This document shows positions 23,283-37,600 of a stretch of DNA of 64,000 nucleotides, piece by piece. The DNA comes from Bryopsis sp. KO-2023 (Eukaryota > Chlorophyta > Ulvophyceae > Bryopsidales > Bryopsidaceae). The stretch is from positions 6,014,001-6,078,000 of the forward strand of contig BSYQ01000003.1 of assembly GCA_030272585.1 (NCBI GenBank), written 5' to 3'. Every line of letters starts with the position of its first letter. The first letter of the stretch is position 1. Both the position numbers and the translations under genes were made by a program. Below the pieces are notes generated by a model that was not told where the DNA came from, ran no database searches, and saw only the letters and a list, made by a program, of their open reading frames with translations.

Positions 23283-23941
23283 AGAACTACGGAGCCCCGC
23301 AAATCTGGATGCTAGTCTGGATTTTGTCCCGGGTCTTTTTCCATCAGGGAGGAATTCTCTATGATGGAAAGCATTGCAGTGTGTCAAATTCTTTATTTGT
23401 GGTATGGGCTTTTTTTTAGCTTGGGGAGTGGGAAAGCGTGAATGGAGTGAACAGCCCTTGTTTTTATAGCAATTAAGGGAGGGGGGGGGGGTCTGGAGAG
23501 AAATCCAATGGACGAGCCGTGTGCCATGTGTAGCTGGGTCTGTGCTACGCGAATTCCGTGAAGAGGGAACTGGAGTGGGGGGGGGGGATAGAGAAAGCCA
23601 CATTGAAGTTCTGTGCAGGAGGGGTGTTTTGGTGCTAATGTACGGATGATCAGTGGCAATCTGACGAGTCGAAGGGAAAGAACGAGGCTCAATGTAAAAA
23701 TATGGCTGCAGACGAACAAAATTCCAACACCATCCACAATCACAAATACATCCCTCATTCTCTTCTGCTCGTAATTTTTGGTTTGGTTTTCTGCTCGTTC
23801 AACCGTAATGAGGAGAAGATTCACTCTCTGAAACCGCCCATCGATTAAAATCAGATTACGTGAAGCCCGTAGAAAAAGCAATCAAATGATTTAGCTAGCC
23901 TGGAGTGAGCAGAACGAGCAAGCTGTCGCACACGGGTCGAA
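23283..23941. other. intergenic region before the FAP42/androglobin-like gene
   Basis: About 660 bases with G runs at 23478-23490 and 23577-23588. Presumed to hold the SEX4 3' end and the promoter of the next gene; no distinct site recognised. Confidence 0.35.
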
Positions 23942-26900
23942 ATGGCGCCAAAGAAAGCTGCCGAGCGGGAAGTGCAATTGTCCCTCCTCGATAGTTTGTT
24001 TCCGCCGTGGAATGAGGCTGCAATCGCAGCCGAAAAGGATACCACAGGTGAAACGAAAGCGAATACCATAGCGTTACGTCACATCCACCCCCCCCCAACC
24101 ACCCCTCTGAATGGCCTGCCTCAATGGGAAGTCAAATCGATAATTGACTATAATTGAGCTAAATGACGATTTGATGAAAAAATCAAAGTCTGGGAAGGGT
24201 GGGGAAAAACACAGTGGTACATTTCTCAGAGTGGAGGTGGTGGGCCTACCTCTCCAAGGATCGCCATGTTGTCAAAGAGTTTTTTTGATGCTTTGTCTTC
24301 TGGAGACCTTCACAGAATGCCCGACATATTATCTTTCTCATTCCGGGCAGCACACGAAACCGAACACACCTCTTGCAACATATCCGTCAACAACGCCACT
24401 TTTGCAAATTCGACGCGGATGGATGCGCGATCGTCTCTGCACCCACCCCAATGCACATAGACATCCTCGTTTGTTTGTTTCTCTTTTCGAGTTCTTGCAC
24501 AGCTTGGCCTATACCCTTTCAACAATGGGGGAATTCCGTTCTTGGAGTCTTGTGTGGACGTCCCACCTCGAAAGCGCACAGGGCGGCGCCCCGTATATTC
24601 CATCAAATTTATCGAAGTCGACGTCAGTGCCGCAAGAGTGAAAATAATACAAAACAGTAAAACGACCGAGCGATCGAGCAAGATAATCAGTCTTTCTCCG
24701 TTCAATGCCCAGAAAAATTCGAGGACCCTTTCGGTTTGCTGCTCCCAAGAGCAGTGGAGCCGTTCCTGGACGAATGGAAGAGGGCACACAACTTGGTTCT
24801 CAACCTGCCAGATGTCAAGATGGTGGAGCTACAAAGCGACACGAATGGTAGGAATGGAAAAACTTTGAAGTGGCTTTGGTACTCGTCATTCGTTATGGGG
24901 AGCTTGTTCATGTGTTTGTGCTGAGAAAACTTGCACAATGAGCAGTTTTGCGACGTAAAGTGTTCTGGTAACTGATACTTCCAGGGGCACAAAAAGGAGG
25001 TGGAGCGAGCCGGGATGTCTTCGGAGAAATGTTCTCAGGTCACCCCGTGTTCGACTGGATGCTGGCAGTGTTTCAGTCCGTGGAAAATGTCAAGGTAAGA
25101 TATCAGGTTCCTCGTTTTCTCCAGCTTTTTTTTTGGTTTCTTCTTGAGTTCGTGTGGATGACTGCGTGCAGAAACAAATCGTTCAAGGGGAGTATATGTG
25201 GGAGCTCATCTATCCAAAAGATAAAGACAAACAACCGATGAAGACTGAGTGTGGAAAGTACAACATCAAGCTTTTTATTATGGTGGGGCTCTGCTACAGA
25301 AAGGCTGCTCCCACATCAAATGTCTCTTTGAAAACGACAATAGCAAACGCCAGGACACTAGCCAATGTAGGAGCTAACATTGATTCTGTGACGTCAGGAT
25401 CAATGGCGGCAAGTTGTGATTGATGATCGAATTCCAGTGGACTTATTTGGTGAGTACTTGGTGAACTTTCGTCTCCTCCTTTGCAACGCAATCGAGCCCT
25501 GTCAGTCTGTCACCCTCTGTGGATGCATTCAGAAAAGTAGCGCTCAGGCCATGGATAATACTTTCTTTTCCCTTGAACTTCAGGTCGTCCTCTCCCAGTT
25601 GGAGTTCGCCCCATCCAATTGTGGCCCTTGTTGATCAGCAAGGCTCTGATCAAAGTCATGACGGCTTTTAAGCTCCTCGATGAAGCCTCCCCAGACAATG
25701 TAGGAACCCAAACTATTGAATTCACAACGGAACCAAACCTGGACATGAAAAGCAAACTTGACAATTGTGAGGGTCCGAAAAGTTGCGCATTCGTATGATC
25801 AGTTGAGTGCATCTTGCGTTTCCAGGTGCCAGCATTCCAATGGCTCACAGGATGGAGCCAAGAGGACTTGAGCCACCCAATAAGCGGCGTTCTTGTGGAG
25901 GTATGTATGCTTTGCATCCCTAACAGCCTGGAGACATTTGTGTTCCCCCCTGATATAGTCTGTTTCAAATGAAAGGGCGGGGCTCGCTTCGATCGCTTGG
26001 AACGTGCAATTCGTGAGTCCCCACGAAAAGAGGACAGGAATTCGGTGGCCATTTGTTGCGTGAAGAAACATGCTGCTCCTGAACGAGCTTTGCCACGGCT
26101 GATCGTCTTCTGCGGGCCTTCTGGTGTGGGGAAAGGGAAATTGATGGATCTTCTGGAGGAGTGCTTGCCTGAAAAGTTTTCAAGAACTGTCAGCCACACG
26201 GTATGCGGGAGATTCACATATCTTACAGACCATTCCCCACTTCCATTGTGAGACCAAGAGTATCAACAACCCAAAATTGTCACGGTATCTAGACACGAAG
26301 ACCAAAAGAGCATGAGGAGCATGGGAAAAAGATGTTTTTCATTACACGCATGGAAATGGATGAAGCAATCAAAGATAACTCGTTTCTTGAAACTGCTGAA
26401 GTGTCAACGTCCATGGGAACTAACATCTACGGTAAGCATGAATGTAGCCAGGACGTTGAACTTGGTAGGCCCACAATTTGTTTCCTTGGGTGGCCGATAA
26501 TGTTTTCTACTTCTCCAAATTTTCCTTGAGGGCCAGACGAAATGTTTTTTGGGGGGGATTGAGTTACTCGATAAGTTAGCCCTGTTTAAGCTTGATGTTG
26601 TTCTCTACATGAACCTGCTAAAAATGATAATACAGGTACAAGCTTGGCCACTGTGAGGGAGGTGGCGGCGACTGGGAAGCTGTGCCTTATGGGAATGGAT
26701 CTTCAAGGCGTCAAGGAACTTCAATCCAACAAGCGAGTCGATGGCCTCTACATCTACGTCGCTCCACCTTCGCGTGAATTGTTGGAAGAGCGGCTTCGAG
26801 GGAGAAGAGTTGAGGGGAAATCGACGCTCCAAAAGAGAATCGATTGGGCTAAGCACGAGGTGATGGCAACGTTCCAACAAAACTACTGGTCGAGAATGGG

Positions 26901-29900
26901 AAACTTTTTATCCTTTGAAATCTTACTCGAAGTGCTGGTGTTCTGTAGGTAGAAAAGACGAAAAAATCCGGTATATTTGACAACATAATAGAGAATACGA
27001 ACGTGGAAGATGTCTACTTGGAGATAAAAGAAGCGATATCCTGCTTGAGTCCAATAATTCGGAATCGGCTGAGGGGTTTACCTTCATACGTCTTGGACTA
27101 CTCTGATCTCATCCCGTCCAATATTGTTGAGAAGCCATTCTTGAAGCCCGTTCTGATTTGTGGACCAACCACTGGGGAGAAGGAAATCTTGATAAAAAAA
27201 CTTATCACAGAATTCCCTGATGTATTTGGTCTGCCAAGGCGGCACACCACGTTGGATAAACAGACTCTTGGCCATCAGCATACTTTGCGAGCCGAGGAGC
27301 TCGTGGGCTTGAGCGGTATATACTTCTGACGACTCCAGGATTCTTAACTCCACTGCTCCTTTATTTCAATTTAAATACACTTGTCTGGGTTACAATGCGC
27401 GTCTAGGAACATAAGGTTTGAATTTTGTGCAGACTCTGACGAGAAAGTCGATAGCCCGGATGACGTTATTTTATCGAAGGAGGAGTTCGAGGAGTTTGTC
27501 CAGCAGAAAAAATTCATCGAGCATCATGCAGACATGTTCGTCCACCCCATGATTCAAGAACGGCATGGGCTCACCCAAGAAGACATGCAGCAAGTTCTTT
27601 CCGAAGGTAGAGCTGTGTTCCCTGATCGATTAAAAGGTCTAATAGTTGTGCATCGAGCGCAGTATAACGTTGTGTGTGTTTTCAGACAAGCTCTGCTTGC
27701 TTGATGTCGAGTCGGACTCCGTTGGTATGCTCCGCAAGAAGAAGATTGAATGCTTAGCGATCTTTTTGAAGCCTCCTTCGATGGAGGTAGTGAAATTGGG
27801 TGCTGTTATCTTGTGAGCTAGACTGTCGATAGTTTGTTGCAACTCAGGATCTGAGTGTGTTTTGCTGAAGGTATTCAGCGAACGACTGGACGAGTGGCTT
27901 CAATATCGAGAACCTGTGATCCAGAGAATGTTGCGGAACGCAGATATTCAATCAAAAGCCGTGGAGAGTTCTCAGATCGTCGACCACGTCGTTGTTAACG
28001 ATGACATTAGGGATGCTCTTGATGATGTGAAAACGATTATTTCAAAGTACAGGCCCGATATTATCCCACCGAAAGAAGAGGCTGAAGAAAAAGATCCTGT
28101 GAGCTCCAATTGGGTCTTCCACTTTTCTCTATCTTCTTTGTCAGTGGTAGTATTTCAGCTTTTTCACAAAGTTATGCCATGCTCGTTTTTCCCACAGGTA
28201 CAGCCTGCATTGTTCTTGAGTGGCCCAGCATCATGGATAAACGAAACTCTGCAGCGGCGGCTTACTGCATCCTTTCCCGACAAGATTGTGGTTCCTGTTC
28301 AGCACACCTCGCGGCCTCCAGAAAAAGGAGAGCCAGAAGGCGTAGATTTCTACTTTGTTAAGCCAGATCCATTTGAAACAATGGACCAGAACGGAGAATT
28401 TGTCTATGTTAGAGAAGATCCCACATCTGGACATCGATATGGTGTGAGTTGGGGTGAGGTGAATAAGCATGGTGCTGCTGGGAAAATGGCTCTAGTCCAG
28501 TGCTCAGTGGCAGGAGTTGAGGGAGTTCGCGAAAGAAGAGTCCCTAACGCGCTTTGCATATTCGTCTCGTTGCCGAGTGTTGAGGTATGTAGCTTCGAAA
28601 CATGCACGCGTGGTGATCTCATAAGGTTTCATGTGCTGCAAAAACATCCATTTGGACGCCCCCAAAGATGTACTTATTGTTCAGGGGATGGAGGCAGAGT
28701 TTAGGAGCAGAAATCCGGACGCCTCGTCCGAAGATATCACAGAGTTTCTCGAGATGTCACAAGGAGACCTTGAATCAGCGCGAAGCCCAAAGATCTTCGA
28801 CCATGTAATTCTGGACGATGATGCAGAAGTTCTTTACGCTGATATTCAAGACGCCATTGCAGCACACAGCCCGAAAGTAGCCCCAGCATCTCACAAACCC
28901 CTAGTTGTGGCGGGCCCTTTTGGTACGTTCGTTGATGCCACTGTTCATTTGTGGTTGGAGCCATCTTCACAGAAACGTTAACATGAGCATCGTATGCAGG
29001 AACTGGCAAGCGACACCTCCTACGGCGGGTTTTCGACGAATACGACGTAGAGTTTGTCACTCCCGTCATCAGCTCCACCCATCAACAAAGCAAGGGCACG
29101 CTGGACGAAATGGAACCCTACGAAACTGAAACAGAGGAGCAAATTCTGCATGACATCCAGGAGGGAAAATTCCTGGTGCACAACAAAGTACTCGGCAATA
29201 TTTATGGGATCAGAAAAGCATCGGTCAGGAAAATTCAGGCGCTGGGTAAAGTGTGCGTGATCGATCTGGATCGAGTGGAGGACGTTGAAAAGCTCAAGAA
29301 AGAGGGATTCAACGCAAACTATTTGTTTGTCAAGCCCGATAGTGCTGCCAGCATGCATCACCAATTGCAAGAAGAGATATTCTCCAATCCACCTTTGGTG
29401 AGCTCCAAAACACAGAAGGCAACAAGGATGTACACTTCATATCCTCAAAACCAATCGGATAGGAAAGTATCAACTGTTTCTTCAGGGCTACGAGCCAGAA
29501 GAAGCCTTGGAGCTGTTCTATTCATCTGCAAAGGATGAGATTGATGCAGCGGATAAATCTTCAACCTTCGAGTTTAAAGTCGAACTGGGCACTGATCATG
29601 AAGCGTCCTACTGCCAACTCTTGGAATCGATCAGCAATTGCTACCCATCTGTCATCCCCCCCAGTAACGTGTGGGGATTTGGGCGACCATTGTGGGATAA
29701 ATCTCACCGTATTTATGGTCACCAGCCGCTAAAAGTTATCGTCCTTGGGCCAGCGGCAGCAGGAAAAACGGTTCTCTGTGAACAAATTGCTCTTGCTTTC
29801 GACATTCCGCGGGTGAATGTGGGAGAACTGCTCTACAAAGAAGTTCAAGGTAAGGAGCATGAAATGTATATCTATCTACATTTGAGGCTCCAATGACTGA

Positions 29901-32900
29901 CATGTCTTAGCAGCGCTGCAGGGAAAACCAGTATTGGAAGGGAGGCTAAAAAATACATGGATGCCTCCAAGACTGTTCCGGACGAGATATTTTTGGAGGT
30001 CGTTTGCAGCCATCTAAAAGGGAATGACCTGATCGCTTCTGGATGGGTGCTCGATGGTTTTCCGCATACGAAAGCTCAAGCCGACAAGCTTGTTGAAATG
30101 GATATTATTGCCGACAAAGTCATATTTTTGGAATGTGAACACCGAATTTTGCTTGATCGAGTGAAATGCCGTCGCATCGATCCTTTGACAGGTGAACATC
30201 TCATGGATTCACTTTCAAGCCTTAGCTTTGTTCTCCTCCCTCTCCACAAAGAAAATTAATTAATACTTTCTATGCACTCCCCCAGGTTCTGTTTACCACA
30301 TCCCTGATACTGGGACAAAGGCACTCTCTGAAACCATTCGCCCTATGCTGGATGACCGCAACGTGGATGAAGAAGCTCTGTCTAGGCTGACTGTGAGGCA
30401 TGACGATTTGGAGGATAATGTCAGAAACCGTCTCAAGTTCTACGATCTTCATTACGAAGGGCTCAGAAATGCGTTTGCTGCAGTCTCCATGACTTTCTCT
30501 GGTCAGGGCTCCCGCGATACAATTCTGGCTATGGCCTTGGAGATGATAAGAATTGAGCATTCACATAACGCTCTTATAGAAGCGATCCCAAGCTGGAAAC
30601 TCAAGGATGCGGAATACGAAGTTGTCGACACAATAAAGTACAGGAGAGAGCCGCTCCTGTTGATGCATCAGGCGGATGGGAAGGAGTTCTGGGTCAAAAT
30701 GGAAGAGCTGGCGACAAACACGAAGTGCCTGCTGTTGAACCAGAACCCAGCTTCCTTTTCCCATTCCCAGAGCATCACTCGTGGCAGCATGGACGACTTC
30801 ACCCAAGAGTCTCTGCTCTTCATTGAATCCCCCGAACCGATTAGTATTTTGAGTTCTCTTTTTGTTGGCACTCAATTCCCATTGGAGCATCCGAAAACTC
30901 AAGTTGGTGGCTTGGTGGTGGTCACTGGACCAAGTTGCGTCGGCAAGAGCATTCTGATTGATACGATTGTCGAAGACAACGCGGAAAAGGTGGAGAGAGT
31001 TCGGCGGCTTACAACGTGTATTGGAAAAGCTGTTGGGAATGACTGTGACCGCGTTGATCGACCAAAATTGGACTCCCTCCACGCCAGCGACAACCTCGCG
31101 TGCTGCTACGAGTCGTTTGGGTGTGTGTTTGGAGTGCAGAAGGAGGAGATCAGCAGTGTCCAAAATAGTGAAAGGCTTTGTCTCCTTGAGCTGGATCCAG
31201 TGGGGATTGCCTGCTTAAGAGAGAGCGGCATCGATTTTACAACGGTCTTTATTTCAGCAGACATTGAGCACCTCGACAAGCGAATGCGGGGCTGTGAAAG
31301 GTTGGAAGAGCAAGAAATACAGGCACGGCTGCAGCGAGCAGAAACTGACCTGGCTGCCATTTCGTCCGGAGAAGCGAACTACGATCATGTGATACAAAGC
31401 CATGACATAAGGTCCTGCTACAACAAATTCAAGGAGATCATATCGGATTATTGGCCAAAGCTCAAAACGCCGTCACCCTGCCATATGCTCGTCGAATTTT
31501 ATAACTGGGAAAAAACCAAGCCAAACAAAACATGTCGGCGACTCATCACCTTGGCCTCAGGGACAACGACCATTCATCTGCCCAGGGGGCGTCATCTATT
31601 GGGATTCAGTGCTGATCAGGAAATTTTGCACTCCATGAAAATGCTGTCCAACACGAAGTTCCAGACTGGTGATGTCTCAACTATATTAAAAGAAAAAGAG
31701 AACTTGTCTGTTCAGCGATTTCAGGGAGAATACGAGGCCATGTCATCAGACAGTTGGTCTTTGCTGTTTTGGTATAATTACGATGTTGTGGAACCGTGCA
31801 AAGTGTCTGCACATCTGCAAACAAGCAGCGAGAAAGTGCAAAGGTATGAACTGGACAGTGGAGTCTGGCAAAAAATCGCGCGCGTCTCAAAAGCCACCGA
31901 CTGAATCTTCGATGTTGATTTGTTCGCAGATATGTCAAGCTTTATGTTATCGACAACGATGAAAGCAAAGAAAGTGTGCATTTGCTCGGGAAAATGGAGG
32001 TTGGTCAGGCAGACACCAACAAGAGACATAAACCAATCGTGGATCCGTTTTTGTCGTTGCTGGATTTTCACCATGAGGACGTTTCGCTTTTGCAGGTCAC
32101 TTTGCACCAGCCCAACAGAAATGGGTATTCCATTATTGGTGTTCTGCGATGTCGAGACAAGAAGGAGATCGAGGCTGGAGAATGGCGGCTGACGTTGACG
32201 TCAGACAATCAGCTGAAACCCAAACAGCAATTGACGTCAAGGTTCCACTCTTTCACAGGAAAGTATCAAACCAACACAAAAGCAATTGGATGCAGGTGAG
32301 AATTGAACTATTTATGATTTGGCTGCCAACCCCAACCCCCCGAACCACTGAAGTCGATAGTATCCCACCGAATCTATATCTCTCATTTCAAAGAACGAGT
32401 TGCTTTCTTTTCACTTGCACGCTTTTATTCTGTGTTGTTTTTCCAGATACAAAGTGAACGTCTCGAAAAGGACACAGTTCTGCATTCGAGCTCGCTTCGA
32501 TCCCCCCGCTCCTCTGGTGCTATCCATTCTGTCCCCACCAAAGCAAAGCAATGGAGTATTTGAGTGGGGAGCGGAGGAAATCCAAAATACTTCGAGAGAA
32601 TCTGCGTCATCCCTCTTCATACCTGGGGTAACACTCGATCCGGGCCCGTACGTCGTTCAGATGGCTTTGGCTGTCGAAAAGTGTCCATTTTCAGTGGCAG
32701 AGGACGGAAGCATTGACACGGAGTTGGACTGGACGCTGGAAATCGCCCCTACCAGAGATGAAAAGGAATGCCCAATCCTAGAGGACGACACCAAGGATAG
32801 GTTCCTCCAGGTGAAAACCAATTTCCGCACCAATTTTTTGATGCTTTCTTGTGGGAAGTCATTACTGAAACGAGTTTGTGCCAGGCGACACTCGATGGGT

Positions 32901-33867
32901 GGAATGAGATAGGAAAAGGGGGAAAAGACCGTCCAAAGAATGCCACTGCCTCTCTTGAGCGTTATAACATGTCGCTGGAGAGAGGTGAAGCGCTCATGAC
33001 GACGAGGGAGGTGGGCAATCTTTCCAGGCCAAGAATGAGTAGCTGTACAATGTTGTAAGCTTACAACCTTAAGGTTCCCAGGCCGTTTTAAAGTTTTTTG
33101 TCTCGGTGGTGTTTCCGCACAGATTGGGAAGGGGCAGGTCATGGAGCTGGATCCTGACGCCCACATCGTCGTCCATGCGACATCAACCAACGATGTTGCA
33201 CCGCCATCCATAGAAGGAAAACAGGCCGGGTAATGTTCTGGCTCTGTACTCTTCCCATTCTCTGGAACATGAAGCACCGCCCCCAAGCAATGAAGTAATG
33301 TTTGTTTGCGTTTTATATTTAGATTCCAGCAAGAAATTGAGAAAACTTCAGCGGCATACACGAAGCAAAGGGAAATGCAAGCTGAAAATGAGGGTACCAA
33401 GCAAGAGGAGATAAAAGAGAGGGTAAGCTAGCGCTTTTGATATGTGGTGATGGTAAATTCAATCCAATGACATTACATTATAGCAAAATAATAGATAAGA
33501 ATATATTCTTTTTGTTATAATGTACTGTAATTGAATTGATGGTAAATTCGGTTCACATCATTCCCAACCGTCATGCCCACTTTCAAAAATCCCCCCCTCT
33601 AAAACGGAAGGTCCCACCAACTAAGCATTTAATGTGTCAGAAGCTAGAAAAACTCAACTACTGATGCCCAGAACGCCCCCCCCCCCCCTCCATTTCCTTG
33701 TGAAAAGCGAAAATGGGGATATTTTATATTTTTTTGGTGCACTGTTGTGGATACAGTTATCAAGTTTTCGTACGTGGAGGCAAAAAGCTCTTGACCAACA
33801 AAGAAGCATGGAAGAGGAATTGAACACGACGCTGAGGAGGCAGGTCTCTGCAGGGGATACATCATGA
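23942..33867 (+). CDS. FAP42/androglobin-like flagellar protein, calpain-like plus multiple kinase domains
   Basis: Twenty-six exons were traced; all phases agree and total 2184 codons. Exons: 23942-24047, 24713-24847, 24985-25094, 25172-25282, 25398-25449, 25584-25699, 25826-25900, 25976-26200, 26293-26431, 26636-26859, 26949-27315, 27433-27606, 27686-27786, 27871-28098, 28198-28584, 28685-28922, 29000-29397, 29486-29849, 29922-30191, 30286-31843, 31930-32295, 32447-32810, 32885-33010, 33123-33229, 33323-33422, 33757-33867. Residues 1-235 are an androglobin-type calpain-like domain (FEDPFGLLLP, HPVFDWMLAVFQS, VVIDDRIPVDLFG). Guanylate-kinase-like domains follow, P-loops near 282, 503, 730, 927 and 1488, with an adenylate-kinase domain at about 1150 (GPAAAGKT, DGFPHTKAQ). 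A beta-rich part and a coiled coil (about 2090-2170) end it. Such proteins sit in the C1b projection of the flagellar central pair. That assignment is family knowledge; the calpain part probably lacks activity. Confidence 0.9.
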
Positions 33868-34692
33868 TTGTTGCAAGTTTTTGTTCATGTTTGGGGGAAA
33901 TTTTCGATTTTTGTCCTGGAGTATCAAATCCAACCTCGTCTTATTCAGAATCACCAACCCACACAAATTGCGGATGTTCATAAGACGCTGTTTTATCACC
34001 TTGGGGGACAACTCTGCAGCATACATTCAGTTCAAAACAAATCCGCCCTTACAAGACCCAGTAGCTAAGGAAAAAGTGACAGGGCTAAGGAATATCTAAG
34101 GAAGATATTCAGCCTCATGGATACAAATAGACAGGTTGAGCTCACCAAGTTTTACAAAAAGGTTCTCAGTACAATCTAACCCCACCTTACTCCCTCTTGT
34201 TCTTCTCCGATCGACCCACAACTACATAGTCCAGAATTCATAGGTATTTCTGCACCAGGTGAAAACGATGCCTAGCATAACATTTCAGTATCCCACCCAG
34301 GTGTGAGTGGCTGGAACTAAACTCATTCCCTAAACCTCCACAACGGGTGCATAATATTCTTGCCTTTCACTGATAAAACTGTCAATTCCAAATCCAACAA
34401 GGAACCAAAACACATGTCAAAACGGGCAAAATCATGACAAAATCTTGGGGGTTCAAGACCCGGCATGCTAAGAGTTGCAATCTTTTTTGTCTGATATCCA
34501 AATTCATCCCGGCGTGCATTCATCGAAGTCTAAAACAAATGTCGAAAAGAGTCGTTATCCTTCGCACAGAATATCAGGCCATTCACACCGGTGTTATGCT
34601 TTTGTTGATTCGTGGAGAACCTGCATCGCAATTAAAAAAAATTCACAACCCCTTTTCCCCAGACAAAAAAACCACCACCACCGAAGAGCAAA
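33868..34692. other. intergenic between convergent FAP42-like and TAF5 genes
   Basis: Contains both 3' ends. No coding exon or RNA gene recognised. Confidence 0.4.
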
Positions 34693-37600
34693 TTAATAAA
34701 ACATCGGAACACACTGTTTTTTTAGTTGCAAAAGAATAGCATAATCATGATTCATGTTTGATATATGGAGGGAGACGAGGGAAGTCTCAGCAAAAAAAAA
34801 AAGCCCAAAAAAAGTAAAGCAAAGCAAGCCGACATTTAGAAAGTGCAAGCCCAAAATCTGACCTGCTGCTACAAGCAAATTCGTGTTGGTCCAAAACACG
34901 CTCTGAACTGGAGTCGCACGTGTGGTAAAAGTTTTCACAGGCTTTAAAATATCCTGAGTAAGTGTCGCAGACCACAGCCTCAATGTATCATCATCTCCAC
35001 CTGGAAATCCAACAATTTCAAGCTGAGCATCGAATTAACAAGAATGCAAAATTCCTTCTTTTCACCACAACTCATCACCTTTTTTTTTACAACTCTTCCT
35101 TTTAGCAGACTGATTACCGATTACAGTCAGACAGATGTTGAAAAAATACATCCAAGCCCCTCTTGGTCCACACACATTCCCTCCAGTATGTGCATGGCGA
35201 TGCTAAATTTGCCTCCTGTGCTTTTCCCATTCAACGATTCTCCTGTTCTTTTCTTTTGTTTAGAGAGAGAGGAGTACCTGTCGCCAGCAGCTCCCCAGTT
35301 CCTCTGGAAAATGCCATAGACCAAACTGGACCCTGATGTGCAGAGCACTGGCCAATTTGCGCAGGCTTGGAAATATCATATCCGGAAATCTGCCCGTTTT
35401 CATGTCCACAGTATATGGATTTCGCATCCGGACCAAACTCCATGGCCGTGATTCTCTGTTTTATGTCTGGAATCATTCTCACACATTCTCCCGATGTGAC
35501 ATCCCACAGTCTGACACTTTGGTCTGACGACGCTGTTGCTACGACGTTACAAGAAGGATGCCACCGAACGAAATCCACGCTCCCTTGATGACCTGATAAA
35601 CGTTTTCAATGAATTACATTATCTCGCTGATATGTGATTTTGGAAATTTCTAGCAGGAGTTCGCATTCATAGGTCAGCCGCTTCCCTAAAACGGAAAAAA
35701 ATAACGACCAGCAAATCCTTCATTCAAACCACGAGCCACCTGATGCTCTCTTATAAGACTGTGGACCCCCCCCCCCCCCCGGGGTAACTGTCCAAAAACT
35801 CAAAATCCTGCAACAGTGTCTGAAACACACAGGGTCAGCTCACACCCTCACCAGCAAAGAGTCTGACAGCATCCAGTCTCTCCGTACACCACACCCTGGC
35901 CGTCGAATCATAAGACGCACTCGCAAAGTAGTAACCACGTGGGCAAGCATCGACATCCCAAACAGGGAACAAATGCCCCTTGAACACCACCAGATTCGAA
36001 CAAAGCCTTTCACTCCACAGCCTTATCGTCCCATCTGACGACCCGCTCAACATCAAACTCTCCTCATCGAACCACGACAGAGATTGTACGGCTTTCGTGT
36101 GACCTGCAAGAAGCTTCCCTTGTCTGACATCCTCTGGCTCGTCCTGTTCGTCATTGAACCCAGGGTTTTCAGGTCTTTCAGAAGCAGAGTCCATGTCGAA
36201 GCTCCGAATCATAGCATCACTGAACCCACCTGTCGACACCCCAAAAAAAAACATGTTTGATGGACTCCTTGTCTGTCGCTACACCCTCAATCGTAATCAG
36301 TGCAAATTCTGCAGTAAAAAAATCTTTTCTTTTTTTATTATCCCAGAACGTGCGGATCATTTTTAAAGAAATTATTGAAAAATGGAAAAACCATAGAGCA
36401 CGGTATGGGAAGCTGCTTTAATTCTGCCAATTTTTTAATGTAAACATCATAATTTCTAGAAAACAGAAAATAGTGTGGCCTGCACTAATACTGGGGTGAC
36501 GCTATTTAAAGACCCACACTAAAAATGCGATTATGGATGCGCTGGTGGTCATAACGTAAGTTCATATTATGCTGCCCACATCAAAGATTGTTGGCTGCAT
36601 ACCCCCCCCCCCCCCCCCGACGAAAACCACCACCAGGGAGGAGCCCCCTTACCCACGATGCTGGCACCATCGTACAGCAGCAAACTGGTGTTCAGTCGAC
36701 TGGGGACGTTCAGAAAAGTATACATCGCAGCCGAGGGAAGCGCGTTTTCAGAAACGTGGCATCTTGATCGCATGCTGTGCAGCATGTCGAATTTCACCTC
36801 CTCAGAAGGTAACGGCACCGGAATCTGATGTTGCACAACTTTAACTGAAATAATTGTCTAGAAGATGGGCACCAAAAAGTAAACATTTTTCGGACAACTT
36901 TTTCCTGTAAAAAAACAAAAACAAAACGTCGAATCCTTGTCTATGAAGATTTTTTGAAACTCTTTTTGTTGGGCTACCTGTGCAGGGACGATGGTTCTGG
37001 ATCTCCTTTTCCTGGCAACGGTTTCTTCTTCTTGTCGCTTCTGTTTTCGGCTAGGGCTCATGTTTTCGACATCCTCTTCTCCATTCTCTTCGGCAGCTTC
37101 TCGTTCGACTATCCTTGCACACTCATTTTCCAAATCATCCTGCAAGAAAAAGTATTATAATCATCAACAACAGCAAAGAAACACCCAACCAACTTGATCA
37201 ATGATTCGACTGCCCAACCCCCCCCCCCCAAAAAAAAAAAAACAAAAACAAAAAAACATTTGCAATGCCATTATCGAGCGAAGGGCAAATTTAACATCCC
37301 ACCAAAAAAACTGTAGGAACTTTGAAACTGGATAATGGTCACTGGCATTGCAGATCAATTTTCTTTAGCCCCTTTCCTCCTGGAGTGTCGGCCCAGATCA
37401 CTTTTTTGCACAGAGATAAGGCTGCTTCCAGTCTTAACGCATTGAAACCACACTGAAATCATACAAGAACTATCCGGACAGAGCCTCCTTCTCACCCACT
37501 GGTTGCTGGACATACCTCCAGCCATCCCAGCTGCAAGGGAGTGGCGTTGATTCTCTTGGCCTGGACTTTGTCTGGCGTGTCAGACCCTGCTCCCCCCCTT

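Noticed and set aside
30561..31163. 200-codon minus-strand frame
   Set aside because: Antisense shadow of the long exon 30286-31843 of the FAP42-like gene.
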